Shown: positions 1 through 5,513, counted from the stretch's first letter. The stretch is 6,949 bases of DNA from Bacillota bacterium (GCA_016282655.1 JAEELK010000174.1:1-6949), one strand, 5' to 3'. The notes: generated by a model not told the origin, from the sequence alone. Translations and numbers: made by a program.

Positions 1-234
1 TATCGCTATGAGCAGGCCCAAGGCGGCGGCTTTACCGGGGCCTGGGCCTTCCCGCTGGACTATGCCGACGCGGCGGAGGTCCCGGAATGGGCCTATGAGC
101 CCTTCTGCTGGCTGACGATGAACGGCGTCGTAAACGGAAGCGACGGCAGGCTGCTGCCCGGCGGGCTCTGCACGCGGGCGCAGGCCGTCACCATGCTGCA
201 TCGCTTCTTCGCGCCGGAAACAGAGGAGCAATGA
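1..234 (+). CDS. C-terminal end of an S-layer-homology (SLH) domain protein (5' end outside window)
   Basis: Frame 1 is open from the first base to TGA at 232-234, giving the last 77 residues of a longer protein. The visible part looks like the end of one SLH module followed by a complete last one. It opens with YRYEQAQ, continues with a YADAAEVPEWAYEPFCW stretch (the FaDa..vs.WA..A..W pattern) and NGVVNGSDGRLLPGG, and ends with CTRAQAVTMLHRFF (the TRAQ..ilmRF pattern). SLH modules anchor exported proteins to cell-wall polymers, so this should be a surface or secreted protein. Its catalytic or adhesive part, and any signal peptide, lie upstream and cannot be judged. The stop overlaps the start of yqeC, so the two genes are probably co-transcribed and translationally coupled. 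That is an odd pairing of an exported protein with a cytosolic maturation factor. The SLH call is confident; the protein's function is unknown. Confidence 0.82.
   Translation, partial: YRYEQAQGGGFTGAWAFPLDYADAAEVPEWAYEPFCWLTMNGVVNGSDGRLLPGGLCTRAQAVTMLHRFFAPETEEQ
222..228 (+). promoter_or_regulatory. Ribosome binding site that decides the yqeC start
   Basis: AGAGGAG lies inside the last codons of the SLH gene. Two ATG codons follow back to back, at 231 and 234. The spacer to the first is only 2 nt and to the second 5 nt, so the second ATG is the better start. With it, the SLH stop and the yqeC start share one base (TGATG), a typical translational coupling arrangement. Confidence 0.6.
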
Positions 235-977
235 TGCTTTTAAAAGACTATCTGCCGCTGCCGGAAGGCCGCTATTCACTGGCCCTCAACGGGGGCGGCG
301 GAAAGAGCAGCTTCATGTACCGCCTGGCGCGGGAAGAGGCGGCGGCCGGGAAGGCCGTGGTGGTCGGCACCACCACGAACATCATGCGTCCCGCGCCGGA
401 AGAGGCGGCGCTCCTGCTCGACACGGAACGCCTGCCGGAAGTCCTGGCGCCGGGCAAAGTCGTCTGCCCCGGCGTTCCGGCCGCGGCGGCGGAGAAGATC
501 GCCGGGCCGCCGGAACGCTACTGGCGCGGCGCGGCGGCGATGGCGGACTGCCTCATCCTGGAGACCGACGGCGCGAAGCGCCTGCCGACAAAAGTCTGCA
601 GGGAAGGGGAGCCCGTGGTGCCGCCCTGGATCGACTGTCTGCTCGGCGTGGCCGGGCTGGACGCCGTCGGCAGGCCCTTCCGAGAGGTCTGCTTCCGCGC
701 GGAGCTCGCCTGCGCGCTGCTCGGCGTCCTGCCGGAAGACCCCGTGGAGCCGCGGCACCTGGCGGCGCTGCTGCTCAGCGGGCAGGGGCAGAGAAAAGGT
801 CTGCCGCCCGGCGCGTCCTACGCCGTGGTCCTGAACAAGGCGGACGACTCCGCGCGGATCGCGGCCGCCGAAGAGGTGGCGGCGCTCGTGCAGGCGCGCT
901 GCCCGGACTGTCCCGTGCTGGTGACGGCACTGAAAGAGAACGGACCGGTGAAAGCTTTTTTCCCGGCAAGAGCGTGA
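234..977 (+). CDS. yqeC: Selenium-dependent molybdenum hydroxylase accessory protein YqeC
   Basis: The protein has 247 residues from the chosen ATG at 234; the ATG at 231 adds one Met but is too close to the ribosome binding site. Near the N-terminus is a glycine-rich nucleotide-binding loop, LNGGGGKSS (about residues 18-26), followed by GTTTNIMRP (about 45-53). In the middle is LILETDGAKRLPTK (about 107-120), then EPVVPPWIDCLLGVAGLDAVGRP, and near the C-terminus VVLNKAD. This is the YqeC pattern (GGGGKTT, TTTki..P, EaDGAkrrP, EPViP, vvGldalG). YqeC is a cytosolic protein of uncertain biochemistry whose genes occur with yqeB and selD in genomes that carry selenium-dependent molybdenum hydroxylases. 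The P-loop suggests nucleotide use, but no reaction is established. The length fits the family and no frame damage is seen. It is the first intracellular gene of the cassette, 41 bp before yqeB. Confidence 0.9.
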   Translation: MLLKDYLPLPEGRYSLALNGGGGKSSFMYRLAREEAAAGKAVVVGTTTNIMRPAPEEAALLLDTERLPEVLAPGKVVCPGVPAAAAEKIAGPPERYWRGAAAMADCLILETDGAKRLPTKVCREGEPVVPPWIDCLLGVAGLDAVGRPFREVCFRAELACALLGVLPEDPVEPRHLAALLLSGQGQRKGLPPGASYAVVLNKADDSARIAAAEEVAALVQARCPDCPVLVTALKENGPVKAFFPARA

Positions 978-979
978 TC

Positions 980-999
980 GATCGCTAGTTTTATAGATC
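980..999 (+). repeat. Imperfect inverted repeat in the yqeC-yqeB gap
   Basis: GATCGCTAGTTTTATAGATC has dyad symmetry: GATC pairs with GATC and TA with TA around a 4-nt centre, with two mismatched positions per arm. It fills half of the only sizeable gap inside the first gene string (978-1018). It overlaps a second GATC, so GATCGATC is present at 976-983. It could be a weak operator or a small RNA hairpin before yqeB, but may be chance. I see no convincing promoter here. Confidence 0.2.
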
Positions 1000-1018
1000 A
1001 AAGGAGAAGAAAGATAGT

Positions 1019-1819
1019 ATGCTCGTACTCATCAAAGGAGCCGGAGACCTGGCCAGCGGCATCGCCGTGCGCCTCTTCCGGAGCGGTTTTCAGGTGGTCA
1101 TGACGGACATCGCCATGCCCACCACGGTGCGCTGCACGGTGGCGTTTTCCAAGGCGGTCTCCGAAGGGACCGCCATGGTGGAGGACGTGCCGGGCGCGCT
1201 GGCAAAGACGCCGGAGGAAGCGCTTGCCTTTGCCAAAGAAGGCAAGGTGGCCGTGCTCGTCGATCCGGAGTGCAAAGCCCTGCAGGCCCTGCGCCCGGAC
1301 GTGCTGGTGGACGCCATCCTGGCCAAGCGCAACACCGGAACGGCAAAAGAAGACGCTCCCATCGTCATCGGCGTCGGCCCCGGCTTCACGGCCCCCGTGG
1401 ACTGCCACTGCGCGGTGGAGACGCAGCGCGGACATCATCTGGGCAGGGTGTTTTATGAAGGAAGCCCCGCGCCCAACAGCGGCATCCCCGGCCTCGTGGG
1501 CGGCTACGGCATCGAGCGCCTCGTGCGCAGCAGCGCGGACGGCGTATTCGAGCCGAAGGCGAAGATCGGCGACATCGTGAAGGCGGGCCAGGTGGTGGCC
1601 ATGGTGGGAGAGAGCCCCGTCTGCGCGCAGATCGACGGCGTGCTCCGCGGCCTGCTCCCGGCGGGAACGCCCGTGACGGAAGGCATGAAGTCCGGAGACG
1701 TGGATCCCCGCTGCAAGGTGGAGCACTGCTACACCGTTTCCGACAAGGCGAGGGCCATCGGCGGCGGCGTGCTGGAGGCAATCCTGCACCAGCGCGCGCT
1801 TGCGGAAAAACAGATATAA
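1019..1819 (+). CDS. yqeB: Selenium-dependent molybdenum hydroxylase maturation protein, YqeB (EF2563) family
   Basis: This 266-residue protein begins with a Rossmann-like LIKGAGDLASGIAVRLF (about residues 4-20), followed by VVMTDIAMPTTVRCTVAFSKAV and the GTAMVEDVPG segment. The middle carries the family signature GVGPGFTAPVDCHCAVET, then RGHHLGRVFYEGSPAPNSGIPG. The C-terminal third (from about residue 180) has IGDIVKAGQVVAMVGESPVC and GVLRGLLPAGTPVTEGMKSGDVDPR, resembling a small lipoyl/biotinyl-like beta fold. These match the YqeB/EF2563 family, linked by gene co-occurrence to labile-selenium molybdenum hydroxylases; the chemical step is not established. Full length and intact. An AAGGAG at 1001-1006 is about 12 nt from the ATG, a longish spacer. 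The gene sits between yqeC and the cofactor cytidylyltransferase, as expected for one maturation operon. Its Cys residues (for example in DCHC) could be relevant to selenium transfer, but that is speculation. Confidence 0.9.
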   Translation: MLVLIKGAGDLASGIAVRLFRSGFQVVMTDIAMPTTVRCTVAFSKAVSEGTAMVEDVPGALAKTPEEALAFAKEGKVAVLVDPECKALQALRPDVLVDAILAKRNTGTAKEDAPIVIGVGPGFTAPVDCHCAVETQRGHHLGRVFYEGSPAPNSGIPGLVGGYGIERLVRSSADGVFEPKAKIGDIVKAGQVVAMVGESPVCAQIDGVLRGLLPAGTPVTEGMKSGDVDPRCKVEHCYTVSDKARAIGGGVLEAILHQRALAEKQI

Positions 1820-1838
1820 ATAATAGAAGGGAAGCACT

Positions 1839-2783
1839 ATGGCACGCAAGGTATCCTGCATCGTTCTGGCGGCCGGCGCGGGCAAGCGCTTCGGGGGCAG
1901 AAAGCTCCTGGCGGAGCTGGACGGCGTTTCGCTCATCGAGCGGACGCTGGACAAGGTCCCTACGGAGCTGCTGACGCAGACCGCCGTGGTCAGCGGCGAC
2001 GAGGCCATCCTCTCGCTGGCGCGGAAGCGCGGCTTTCTGGCCGTGGAGAACCATCTGCCGGAGGAAGGCATCAGCCGCAGCATCCGCCTCGGCATGGAGG
2101 CGCTGGAGCCCTGCGACGCCCTGCTGTTCATGGTGGGCGATCAGCCTCTGCTCCGGCGGTACCGCGTGGCGGAACTGCTGGAGGCGTCAGAGAAGCGCCC
2201 GGAACGGATCATCGCGCTCTCGCAAAACGGAAGGAAAGGAAACCCGGCGGTCTTTCCGGCCGCGCTCTTTCCGGAGCTGCTCGCGCTGGAGGGAGACCGC
2301 GGCGGCAGCGCCGTCATGCAGAAGCATCCTTCTTTACTGCAGCTCATTGAGGTCCCGCGCGAGGAGCTGCTGGACGTCGATACGCAGGAGAGCCTGCAGG
2401 CGCTGCAGCAGCACAGGCAGCGTCTCGGCAACATGCTGCAGCCGCAGCTGACCATCCGCTTCTACACCGGCGACAAAGCGCTGGGGCCCGGCATCATCCG
2501 CATCCTGAAGCTGGTCAGCGAGCTCGGCACCCTGCGCGCCGCGGCGGACGCCATGGCCATGTCCTATTCCAACGCCTGGACCAAGGTGAAAAACTGTGAG
2601 CGGGCGCTCGGCATCCGGCTCATGGACCGGACGGTGGGCGGAAAGTCCGGCGGCGGCACCACGCTGACGGAAGACGCCCTGCGGCTGATCGAGTTTTACG
2701 AGGAATATGCCAAAGCGCTGAACGATGAGGCGGAACGCCTGCTTCTGGAGTTCAGCGGCAGGTTTTTCCCGGAGGAGAAGTGA
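1839..2783 (+). CDS. mocA: Molybdenum cofactor cytidylyltransferase (MocA/YgfJ type) fused to a C-terminal ModE-type winged-helix domain
   Basis: The protein has 314 residues in two parts. Residues 1 to about 200 are a MobA-like nucleotidyltransferase: VLAAGAGKRFGGRKLL (9-24) is the nucleotide loop, GISRSIRLGM (87-96) follows, MVGDQPLL (98-105) is the metal-binding Asp motif, and GRKGNPAVFP (131-140), GDRGGSAVM (152-160) and DVDTQESL (189-196) complete the set. LAAG rather than LAGG at the loop is the type associated with CTP-using MocA, so the product should be molybdopterin cytosine dinucleotide, the cofactor form of xanthine oxidase family enzymes in bacteria. Residues about 203-314 match the DNA-binding half of ModE: ALGPGIIRILKLVSELGTLR, AAADAMAMSYSNAWTKV, then ERALGIRLMDRTVGGKSGGG and TLTEDALRL. 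The molybdate-binding half of ModE is missing. It lies 19 bp after yqeB, with AGAAGGGAAG before the ATG. The fusion may make the enzyme a transcription regulator; that is inference. Confidence 0.9.
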   Translation: MARKVSCIVLAAGAGKRFGGRKLLAELDGVSLIERTLDKVPTELLTQTAVVSGDEAILSLARKRGFLAVENHLPEEGISRSIRLGMEALEPCDALLFMVGDQPLLRRYRVAELLEASEKRPERIIALSQNGRKGNPAVFPAALFPELLALEGDRGGSAVMQKHPSLLQLIEVPREELLDVDTQESLQALQQHRQRLGNMLQPQLTIRFYTGDKALGPGIIRILKLVSELGTLRAAADAMAMSYSNAWTKVKNCERALGIRLMDRTVGGKSGGGTTLTEDALRLIEFYEEYAKALNDEAERLLLEFSGRFFPEEK

Positions 2784-2786
2784 TCT

Positions 2787-3809
2787 ATGGAACTGAATCT
2801 TGAACTCTGCAGGGAACTGACGGAAGAGCCGGCGGATTTCGCCCTGGTCACGCTTCTGAGCAGCGACGGCTCTTCCCCCCGCGGCCCCGGGGCAAAGATG
2901 CTGGTGACGCCGGACGCCATCGACGCCACCATCGGCGGCGGCAGCCTGGAGCTCAAAGCCATGGAATGGGCCCGGGAGGCCATCGAAAAGAAGCGCTCCG
3001 CGCGCCTGGACGTGGACCTGACCGGCAAAGAAAAGGATTCCGTGGACATGGCCTGCGGCGGACGCGTGGCCATCCTGATCCAATACGTCTGCGGCGCCGC
3101 GCCGGAGAGCCGCGCGCTCTTCGGGCTCCTGGCGGACTGCCAGAAGGCGCGCAGAGCGTGTCTCTGGCTGAGCGCCATAGAAGAAAAGGACGGAGAGACG
3201 CGCGTATGGCAGGCCGCGCTGCCGGAGGGCGAAGCGCTGACGGGCGAACTGCCGGACTGGGCGCGGCCGCTGCCGGCGGAGGACGAGAAGAGCGAATACC
3301 GGCTCGTAGAATGCGGGGCGGGGCGCTGGCTGCTCGCCGAGCGCGTGAGCGGCCTGGTGCATCTCTATCTCTGCGGCGGCGGTCACGTGGGCCTGAAGAC
3401 GGCGGAGCTGGCCGAATTCTGCGGCATGAACGTGACTGTCTTTGAAGACCGCGCGGAATTCGTCACGGAAGAGCGCTTCCCGCACGCGGAGCGCGTGATC
3501 ACGCCGGATTATCAGGGCATCTTCGAGGGCATCCCCATGGGGCGGAACGACTGCATCGTCATCCTGACCCGCGGCCACCGCTACGATACGGAGGTGCTGC
3601 GGCAGGCGGTGCGCACGAAGGCGGGCTACGTCGGCATGATCGGCAGCAAGCGCAAGGTGGCCATGGCAATGGATACCCTGCGGCAGGAGGGCGTGCCGGA
3701 GGAGACGATCGCCGCCATCCATTCGCCGATCGGCCTGCCGATCGGCGCGGAGACGCCGGCGGAGATCGCGGTCTGCATCATCGGGGAGATCATCCGGGAG
3801 ACCCGTTAA
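2787..3809 (+). CDS. xdhC: XdhC family molybdenum cofactor maturation/insertion protein
   Basis: This 340-residue protein has both XdhC halves. The N-terminal CoxI/XdhC domain shows DGSSPRGPGAKMLV (27-40), IGGGSLELKAMEWA (49-62) and MACGGRVAILIQYV (88-101). A variable linker follows (about 105-190). The C-terminal Rossmann domain shows LYLCGGGHVG (193-202), VTVFEDRAEF (216-225), LTRGHRYDTEVL (270-281), GYVGMIGSKRK (290-300) and HSPIGLPIGAETPAEIAVCI (312-331). In Rhodobacter, XdhC binds the molybdenum cofactor, supports its sulfuration and hands it to the apoenzyme. Here the neighbours yqeB and yqeC suggest the exchanged ligand is selenium rather than sulfur, which is inference. The conserved Cys89 of the CGG motif is present. 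The ATG lies 3 bp after the upstream stop, with GGAGGAG at 2771-2777 and a 9-nt spacer, so translation is well supported. It is the last gene before the terminator. Confidence 0.92.
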   Translation: MELNLELCRELTEEPADFALVTLLSSDGSSPRGPGAKMLVTPDAIDATIGGGSLELKAMEWAREAIEKKRSARLDVDLTGKEKDSVDMACGGRVAILIQYVCGAAPESRALFGLLADCQKARRACLWLSAIEEKDGETRVWQAALPEGEALTGELPDWARPLPAEDEKSEYRLVECGAGRWLLAERVSGLVHLYLCGGGHVGLKTAELAEFCGMNVTVFEDRAEFVTEERFPHAERVITPDYQGIFEGIPMGRNDCIVILTRGHRYDTEVLRQAVRTKAGYVGMIGSKRKVAMAMDTLRQEGVPEETIAAIHSPIGLPIGAETPAEIAVCIIGEIIRETR

Positions 3810-3849
3810 AACAAAAAAACGATAGAAATAGACGAAATATTCGAATAAC

Positions 3850-3894
3850 AAGAGGCGGACATCGATTGAAAAAATCTATGCCCGCCTTTTCGTT
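3850..3894 (+). terminator. Rho-independent terminator after xdhC
   Basis: The stem pairs GGCGG (3854-3858) with CCGCC (3882-3886), then CAT with ATG and GAT with ATC. Two single mismatches (A3859/C3881 and C3863/T3877) interrupt it, and the loop is TGAAAAA. The base is extended by A-T and G-T pairs running into TTTTCGTTTT. It starts about 40 bp after the xdhC stop, so it should end transcription of the yqeC-xdhC unit and separate it from the hydroxylase genes. The T tract follows only in the + direction. Confidence 0.85.
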
Positions 3895-3920
3895 TTCGGA
3901 AAAGCAGAATACAAAAAACG

Positions 3921-3934
3921 GACGCGATCGCGTC
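3921..3934. promoter_or_regulatory. Perfect 14-bp palindrome, candidate operator
   Basis: GACGCGATCGCGTC is its own reverse complement. It stands out as a GC-rich island in AT-rich DNA and ends 6 bp upstream of the TTGAAA promoter element at 3941, where an activator or repressor dimer could act. It could instead act as an RNA hairpin. Read on the minus strand, it is followed by CG and six T, resembling a terminator, but no minus-strand gene is seen to need one. Confidence 0.4.
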
Positions 3935-3940
3935 GAAAGA

Positions 3941-3969
3941 TTGAAAAACGAACGTTTAGAAAATATCTT
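3941..3969 (+). promoter_or_regulatory. Candidate upstream sigma-70-type promoter
   Basis: TTGAAA (3941-3946) is separated by 17 bp from TATCTT (3964-3969). The -35 box matches 5 of 6 consensus bases and the -10 box 4 of 6. Transcription would start near 3976, giving a leader of about 180 nt before the FAD subunit gene. It is weaker than the downstream candidate at the -10 box and may be chance in AT-rich DNA. Confidence 0.35.
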
Positions 3970-4041
3970 AAGAGGAGGCGCAACAGAATTCTCTGACAGA
4001 ATGGGAATAACGATATTCAAAAATGAGAATACCGCGCCGGA

Positions 4042-4070
4042 TTGCAAGAAATGTACAAAACCAATATAAT
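4042..4070 (+). promoter_or_regulatory. Main candidate promoter for the hydroxylase genes
   Basis: TTGCAA (4042-4047) is separated by exactly 17 bp from a perfect TATAAT (4065-4070). Start of transcription is expected near 4077, giving an 80-nt leader before the ATG at 4157. It is the best promoter-like sequence in the window, it lies after a terminator and before a gene with a strong ribosome binding site, and it points the right way. Confidence 0.65.
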
Positions 4071-4076
4071 CAAGAT

Positions 4077-4156
4077 AACTAAATGGTTGTGTACTGCTTG
4101 TTTCTAAACAATCGTGCACACGCTGCTTATGCTTTTAGAACAGGAGGGATTTCTAA
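4077..4156 (+). promoter_or_regulatory. Structured 5' leader of the hydroxylase mRNA
   Basis: The leader has several pairing options. A first hairpin pairs TTGTT (4098-4102) with AACAA (4107-4111) around TCTA. It can be extended, after an internal loop, by TGTGT (4088-4092) with ACACG (4118-4122). The segment TTTAGAA (4134-4140) is complementary to two identical copies of TTCTAAA, at 4102-4108 and 4151-4157, so those two pairings exclude each other. CTGCTT also occurs twice (4094-4099 and 4123-4128). I do not recognise a known riboswitch: neither the purine nor the molybdenum cofactor motif is apparent. A regulatory role is inference. Confidence 0.4.
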
Positions 4157-4157
4157 A
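4134..4157 (+). promoter_or_regulatory. Ribosome binding site displayed in a hairpin loop
   Basis: AGGAGGG (4142-4148) lies 8 nt before the ATG at 4157, a near-ideal arrangement. It sits in a 10-nt loop closed by a perfect 7-bp stem, TTTAGAA (4134-4140) with TTCTAAA (4151-4157), whose last pair uses the A of the start codon. The stem is mostly A-U and therefore weak. It would leave the Shine-Dalgarno exposed but clamp the start codon edge. Confidence 0.55.
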
Positions 4158-5014
4158 TGCAATATGTCAAAGCGAACTCCGCTGCGGAAGCGCTCGACGC
4201 TCTGCTCAAAGCGGAAGGCAAGGCGATCATCTGCGCCGGCGGTTCCGACGTAATGGTCGACTACAACGCCGGAAAGATCGCTCCCGAAATGCTGGTAGAC
4301 GTATCCCGCGCTGCCGACATGCAGGGCATCAAGATCGCCAACGGCAAGATCGAGATCGGTGCTGCTGTCACCCTGACCGAGATCGCCACCCACCCCGAGA
4401 TCAAGAAGCTGTATCCGTCTCTGTGCAAGGGCTGCGGCACTGTAGGTTCCCTGCAGATCCGCAACTCCGCCACCCTGGTCGGCAACGTGGTCTCCGCGCA
4501 GCCTGCCGGTGACGGCGCCGTAGCGGTCTCCGCGCTGGAGCCCGTCTTCACCGTTCTGTCCAAGGACGGCGTCAGAGAAGTTGCCATGGCCGACATGTAT
4601 GCCGGCTTCGGCAAGAGCAAGATCGACAACAGCGCCGAGGTCGTCACCAAGGTCACCATCCCGGTGCCCGCCGCTGACGAAGCCGCTGCTTTCCAGCGCC
4701 TTGAGCTCCGTAAGTCCCTGTCTCTGCCCATGCTGAACGCTGCGGCGATGGTCAAGGTCCAGAACGGCAAGATCGTTTGGGCCCGCATCACCATGGCGCC
4801 CGTCGGCGTAGGCCCCGTCCGCGCTCAGGAAGCGGAAGCTTTCCTGGCCGGCAAGGAGATGACGGACGACGTTCTGGCAGAGGCCGGCGAACTGGCTCTG
4901 AAGAACGCCAATCCCAGAAGCAACCCGCTCCGCGGCAGCAAAGAATTCCGTATCGCCACTCTGCCCGTCATGGTCAGACGCGCTCTGGAAGATTGCCGCG
5001 CGCAGCTTCAGTAA
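4157..5014 (+). CDS. FAD-binding subunit of a molybdenum hydroxylase (xanthine dehydrogenase / CoxM family)
   Basis: The protein has 285 residues, the usual length for a stand-alone FAD subunit. The N-terminal PCMH-type FAD domain shows ICAGGSDVMVDYNAGK (25-40) and QIRNSATLVGNVVSAQPAGD (100-119), the two FAD-contacting loops of the family (AGGTD and iRN.aTlGGN...PagD); the usual second Gly of TlGGN is Val here. The C-terminal CO-dehydrogenase flavoprotein domain shows RLELRKSLSLPMLNAA (181-196), APVGVGPVRAQEAEAFL (214-230) and NPLRGSKEFRIATLPVMV. It takes electrons from the [2Fe-2S] clusters of the next gene product and passes them to NAD or another acceptor; the acceptor cannot be read from sequence. 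It is the first gene of its unit, after a strong promoter candidate and ribosome binding site, and the iron-sulfur gene starts 21 bp after its stop. The codons are dominated by GCC, ATC, AAG and CTG, unlike the upstream unit. Confidence 0.92.
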   Translation: MQYVKANSAAEALDALLKAEGKAIICAGGSDVMVDYNAGKIAPEMLVDVSRAADMQGIKIANGKIEIGAAVTLTEIATHPEIKKLYPSLCKGCGTVGSLQIRNSATLVGNVVSAQPAGDGAVAVSALEPVFTVLSKDGVREVAMADMYAGFGKSKIDNSAEVVTKVTIPVPAADEAAAFQRLELRKSLSLPMLNAAAMVKVQNGKIVWARITMAPVGVGPVRAQEAEAFLAGKEMTDDVLAEAGELALKNANPRSNPLRGSKEFRIATLPVMVRRALEDCRAQLQ

Positions 5015-5020
5015 CGGAGA

Positions 5021-5027
5021 AAGGTGG
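5021..5027 (+). promoter_or_regulatory. Ribosome binding site that decides the iron-sulfur subunit start
   Basis: AAGGTGG precedes the ATG at 5036 by 8 nt. An in-frame GTG at 5024 lies inside this motif and would have no binding site of its own. Homologs start just before the TINGQ-type first strand, as from 5036, so the ATG is chosen. Confidence 0.6.
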
Positions 5028-5035
5028 TAAGAACA

Positions 5036-5509
5036 ATGGTATTACATACTACGATCAATGGTCAGGCCGTGGTCGCCGACGTGGATCCTTCCATCTCTCT
5101 GGCCATGTTCCTGCGTGAGAAGCTCTTCCTGACCGGCACCAAGATCGGCTGCGGCAAGGGCGAGTGCGGTGCCTGCACCGTCATCATGGATGGCAAAGCG
5201 GTCACCTCCTGCATCATCCCCGTCATGAGAGCCGACGGCGCCAACATCATCACCATCGAAGGCGTCGCCAAGACTCCCACCCAGCTCCATCCCATTCAGG
5301 AGGAGTTCATCCAGCAGGGCGCCATCCAGTGCGGTTTCTGCACCCCGGGCATGATCATGTCCGCCAAGGCGCTGCTGGACAAGAACAACGATCCCACCGT
5401 GGCCGAAGTGCGCGAGGCCCTCGGTGGCAACCTCTGCCGCTGCACCGGCTACGTCAACATCGAAAAAGCCGTATTCGCCGCCGCAGAGAGAATGAGAAAG
5501 GGGGAATAA
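5036..5509 (+). CDS. [2Fe-2S] subunit of a molybdenum hydroxylase (CoxS / XdhC-associated small subunit type)
   Basis: The protein has 157 residues, typical of the small iron-sulfur subunit. Residues 1 to about 75 form the plant-ferredoxin-like domain: IGCGKGECGACTVIMDGKAV plus SC supplies Cys39, Cys44, Cys47 and Cys59. The rest is the helical domain with the second cluster: QCGFCTPGMIMSAKALL supplies Cys99 and Cys102, and GGNLCRCTGYVNI supplies Cys134 and Cys136. All eight cluster ligands are present, so both clusters should form. In the family this subunit relays electrons from the molybdenum site to FAD. It lies 21 bp after the FAD gene and 4 bp before the molybdenum subunit gene. The order FAD, Fe-S, Mo resembles the cox and nicotinate dehydrogenase operons rather than the Mo-FAD-FeS order of E. 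coli xdhABC. The start at 5036 rests on ribosome binding site spacing and family alignment. Confidence 0.95.
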   Translation: MVLHTTINGQAVVADVDPSISLAMFLREKLFLTGTKIGCGKGECGACTVIMDGKAVTSCIIPVMRADGANIITIEGVAKTPTQLHPIQEEFIQQGAIQCGFCTPGMIMSAKALLDKNNDPTVAEVREALGGNLCRCTGYVNIEKAVFAAAERMRKGE

Positions 5510-5513
5510 CACA

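Larger units (their letters stand above)
3810..4156. other. Intergenic control region between maturation genes and hydroxylase genes
   Basis: These 347 bp are clearly richer in A and T than the flanking genes. In order they hold the terminator of the upstream unit (3850-3894), a 14-bp palindrome (3921-3934), a weaker promoter candidate (3941-3969), a better promoter candidate (4042-4070), and a structured leader ending in a strong ribosome binding site. I see no convincing gene on either strand. A frame open from a TTG at 3866 to 4069 starts inside the terminator hairpin and has no ribosome binding site. Confidence 0.8.

Noticed and set aside
998..2131. Minus-strand frame (377 codons) opposite yqeB and the transferase
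   Set aside because: Low-complexity mirror composition and no motif; both + strand genes here are firmly identified.
3838..3847. 10-bp palindrome TATTCGAATA after xdhC
   Set aside because: It is short and A/T-rich, sits just before the terminator with no promoter beside it, and is easily explained by chance.
2334..3851. Long open frame (505 codons) on the minus strand opposite xdhC and the fusion gene
   Set aside because: It is rich in Arg, Ala, Gln and His, as expected from mirrored GC-rich codons. It begins inside the terminator hairpin and lies opposite two well-identified genes.
3866..4069. 67-codon + frame starting at TTG in the intergenic region
   Set aside because: The start lies in the terminator loop, no ribosome binding site precedes it, and the frame crosses both promoter candidates.
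3790..4119. 109-codon minus-strand frame across the intergenic region
   Set aside because: It is Phe- and Ser-rich, as expected from A-rich DNA read backwards, has no family resemblance, and overlaps the end of xdhC and the terminator.
4077..4156. Known riboswitch (purine or molybdenum cofactor type) before the hydroxylase genes
   Set aside because: The conserved purine-aptamer loops are not seen, and an 80-nt leader is too short for the molybdenum cofactor motif as I know it.
5024..5035. GTG start for the iron-sulfur subunit
   Set aside because: The GTG lies within the AAGGTGG ribosome binding site, and the ATG at 5036 has ideal spacing and fits the family N-terminus.
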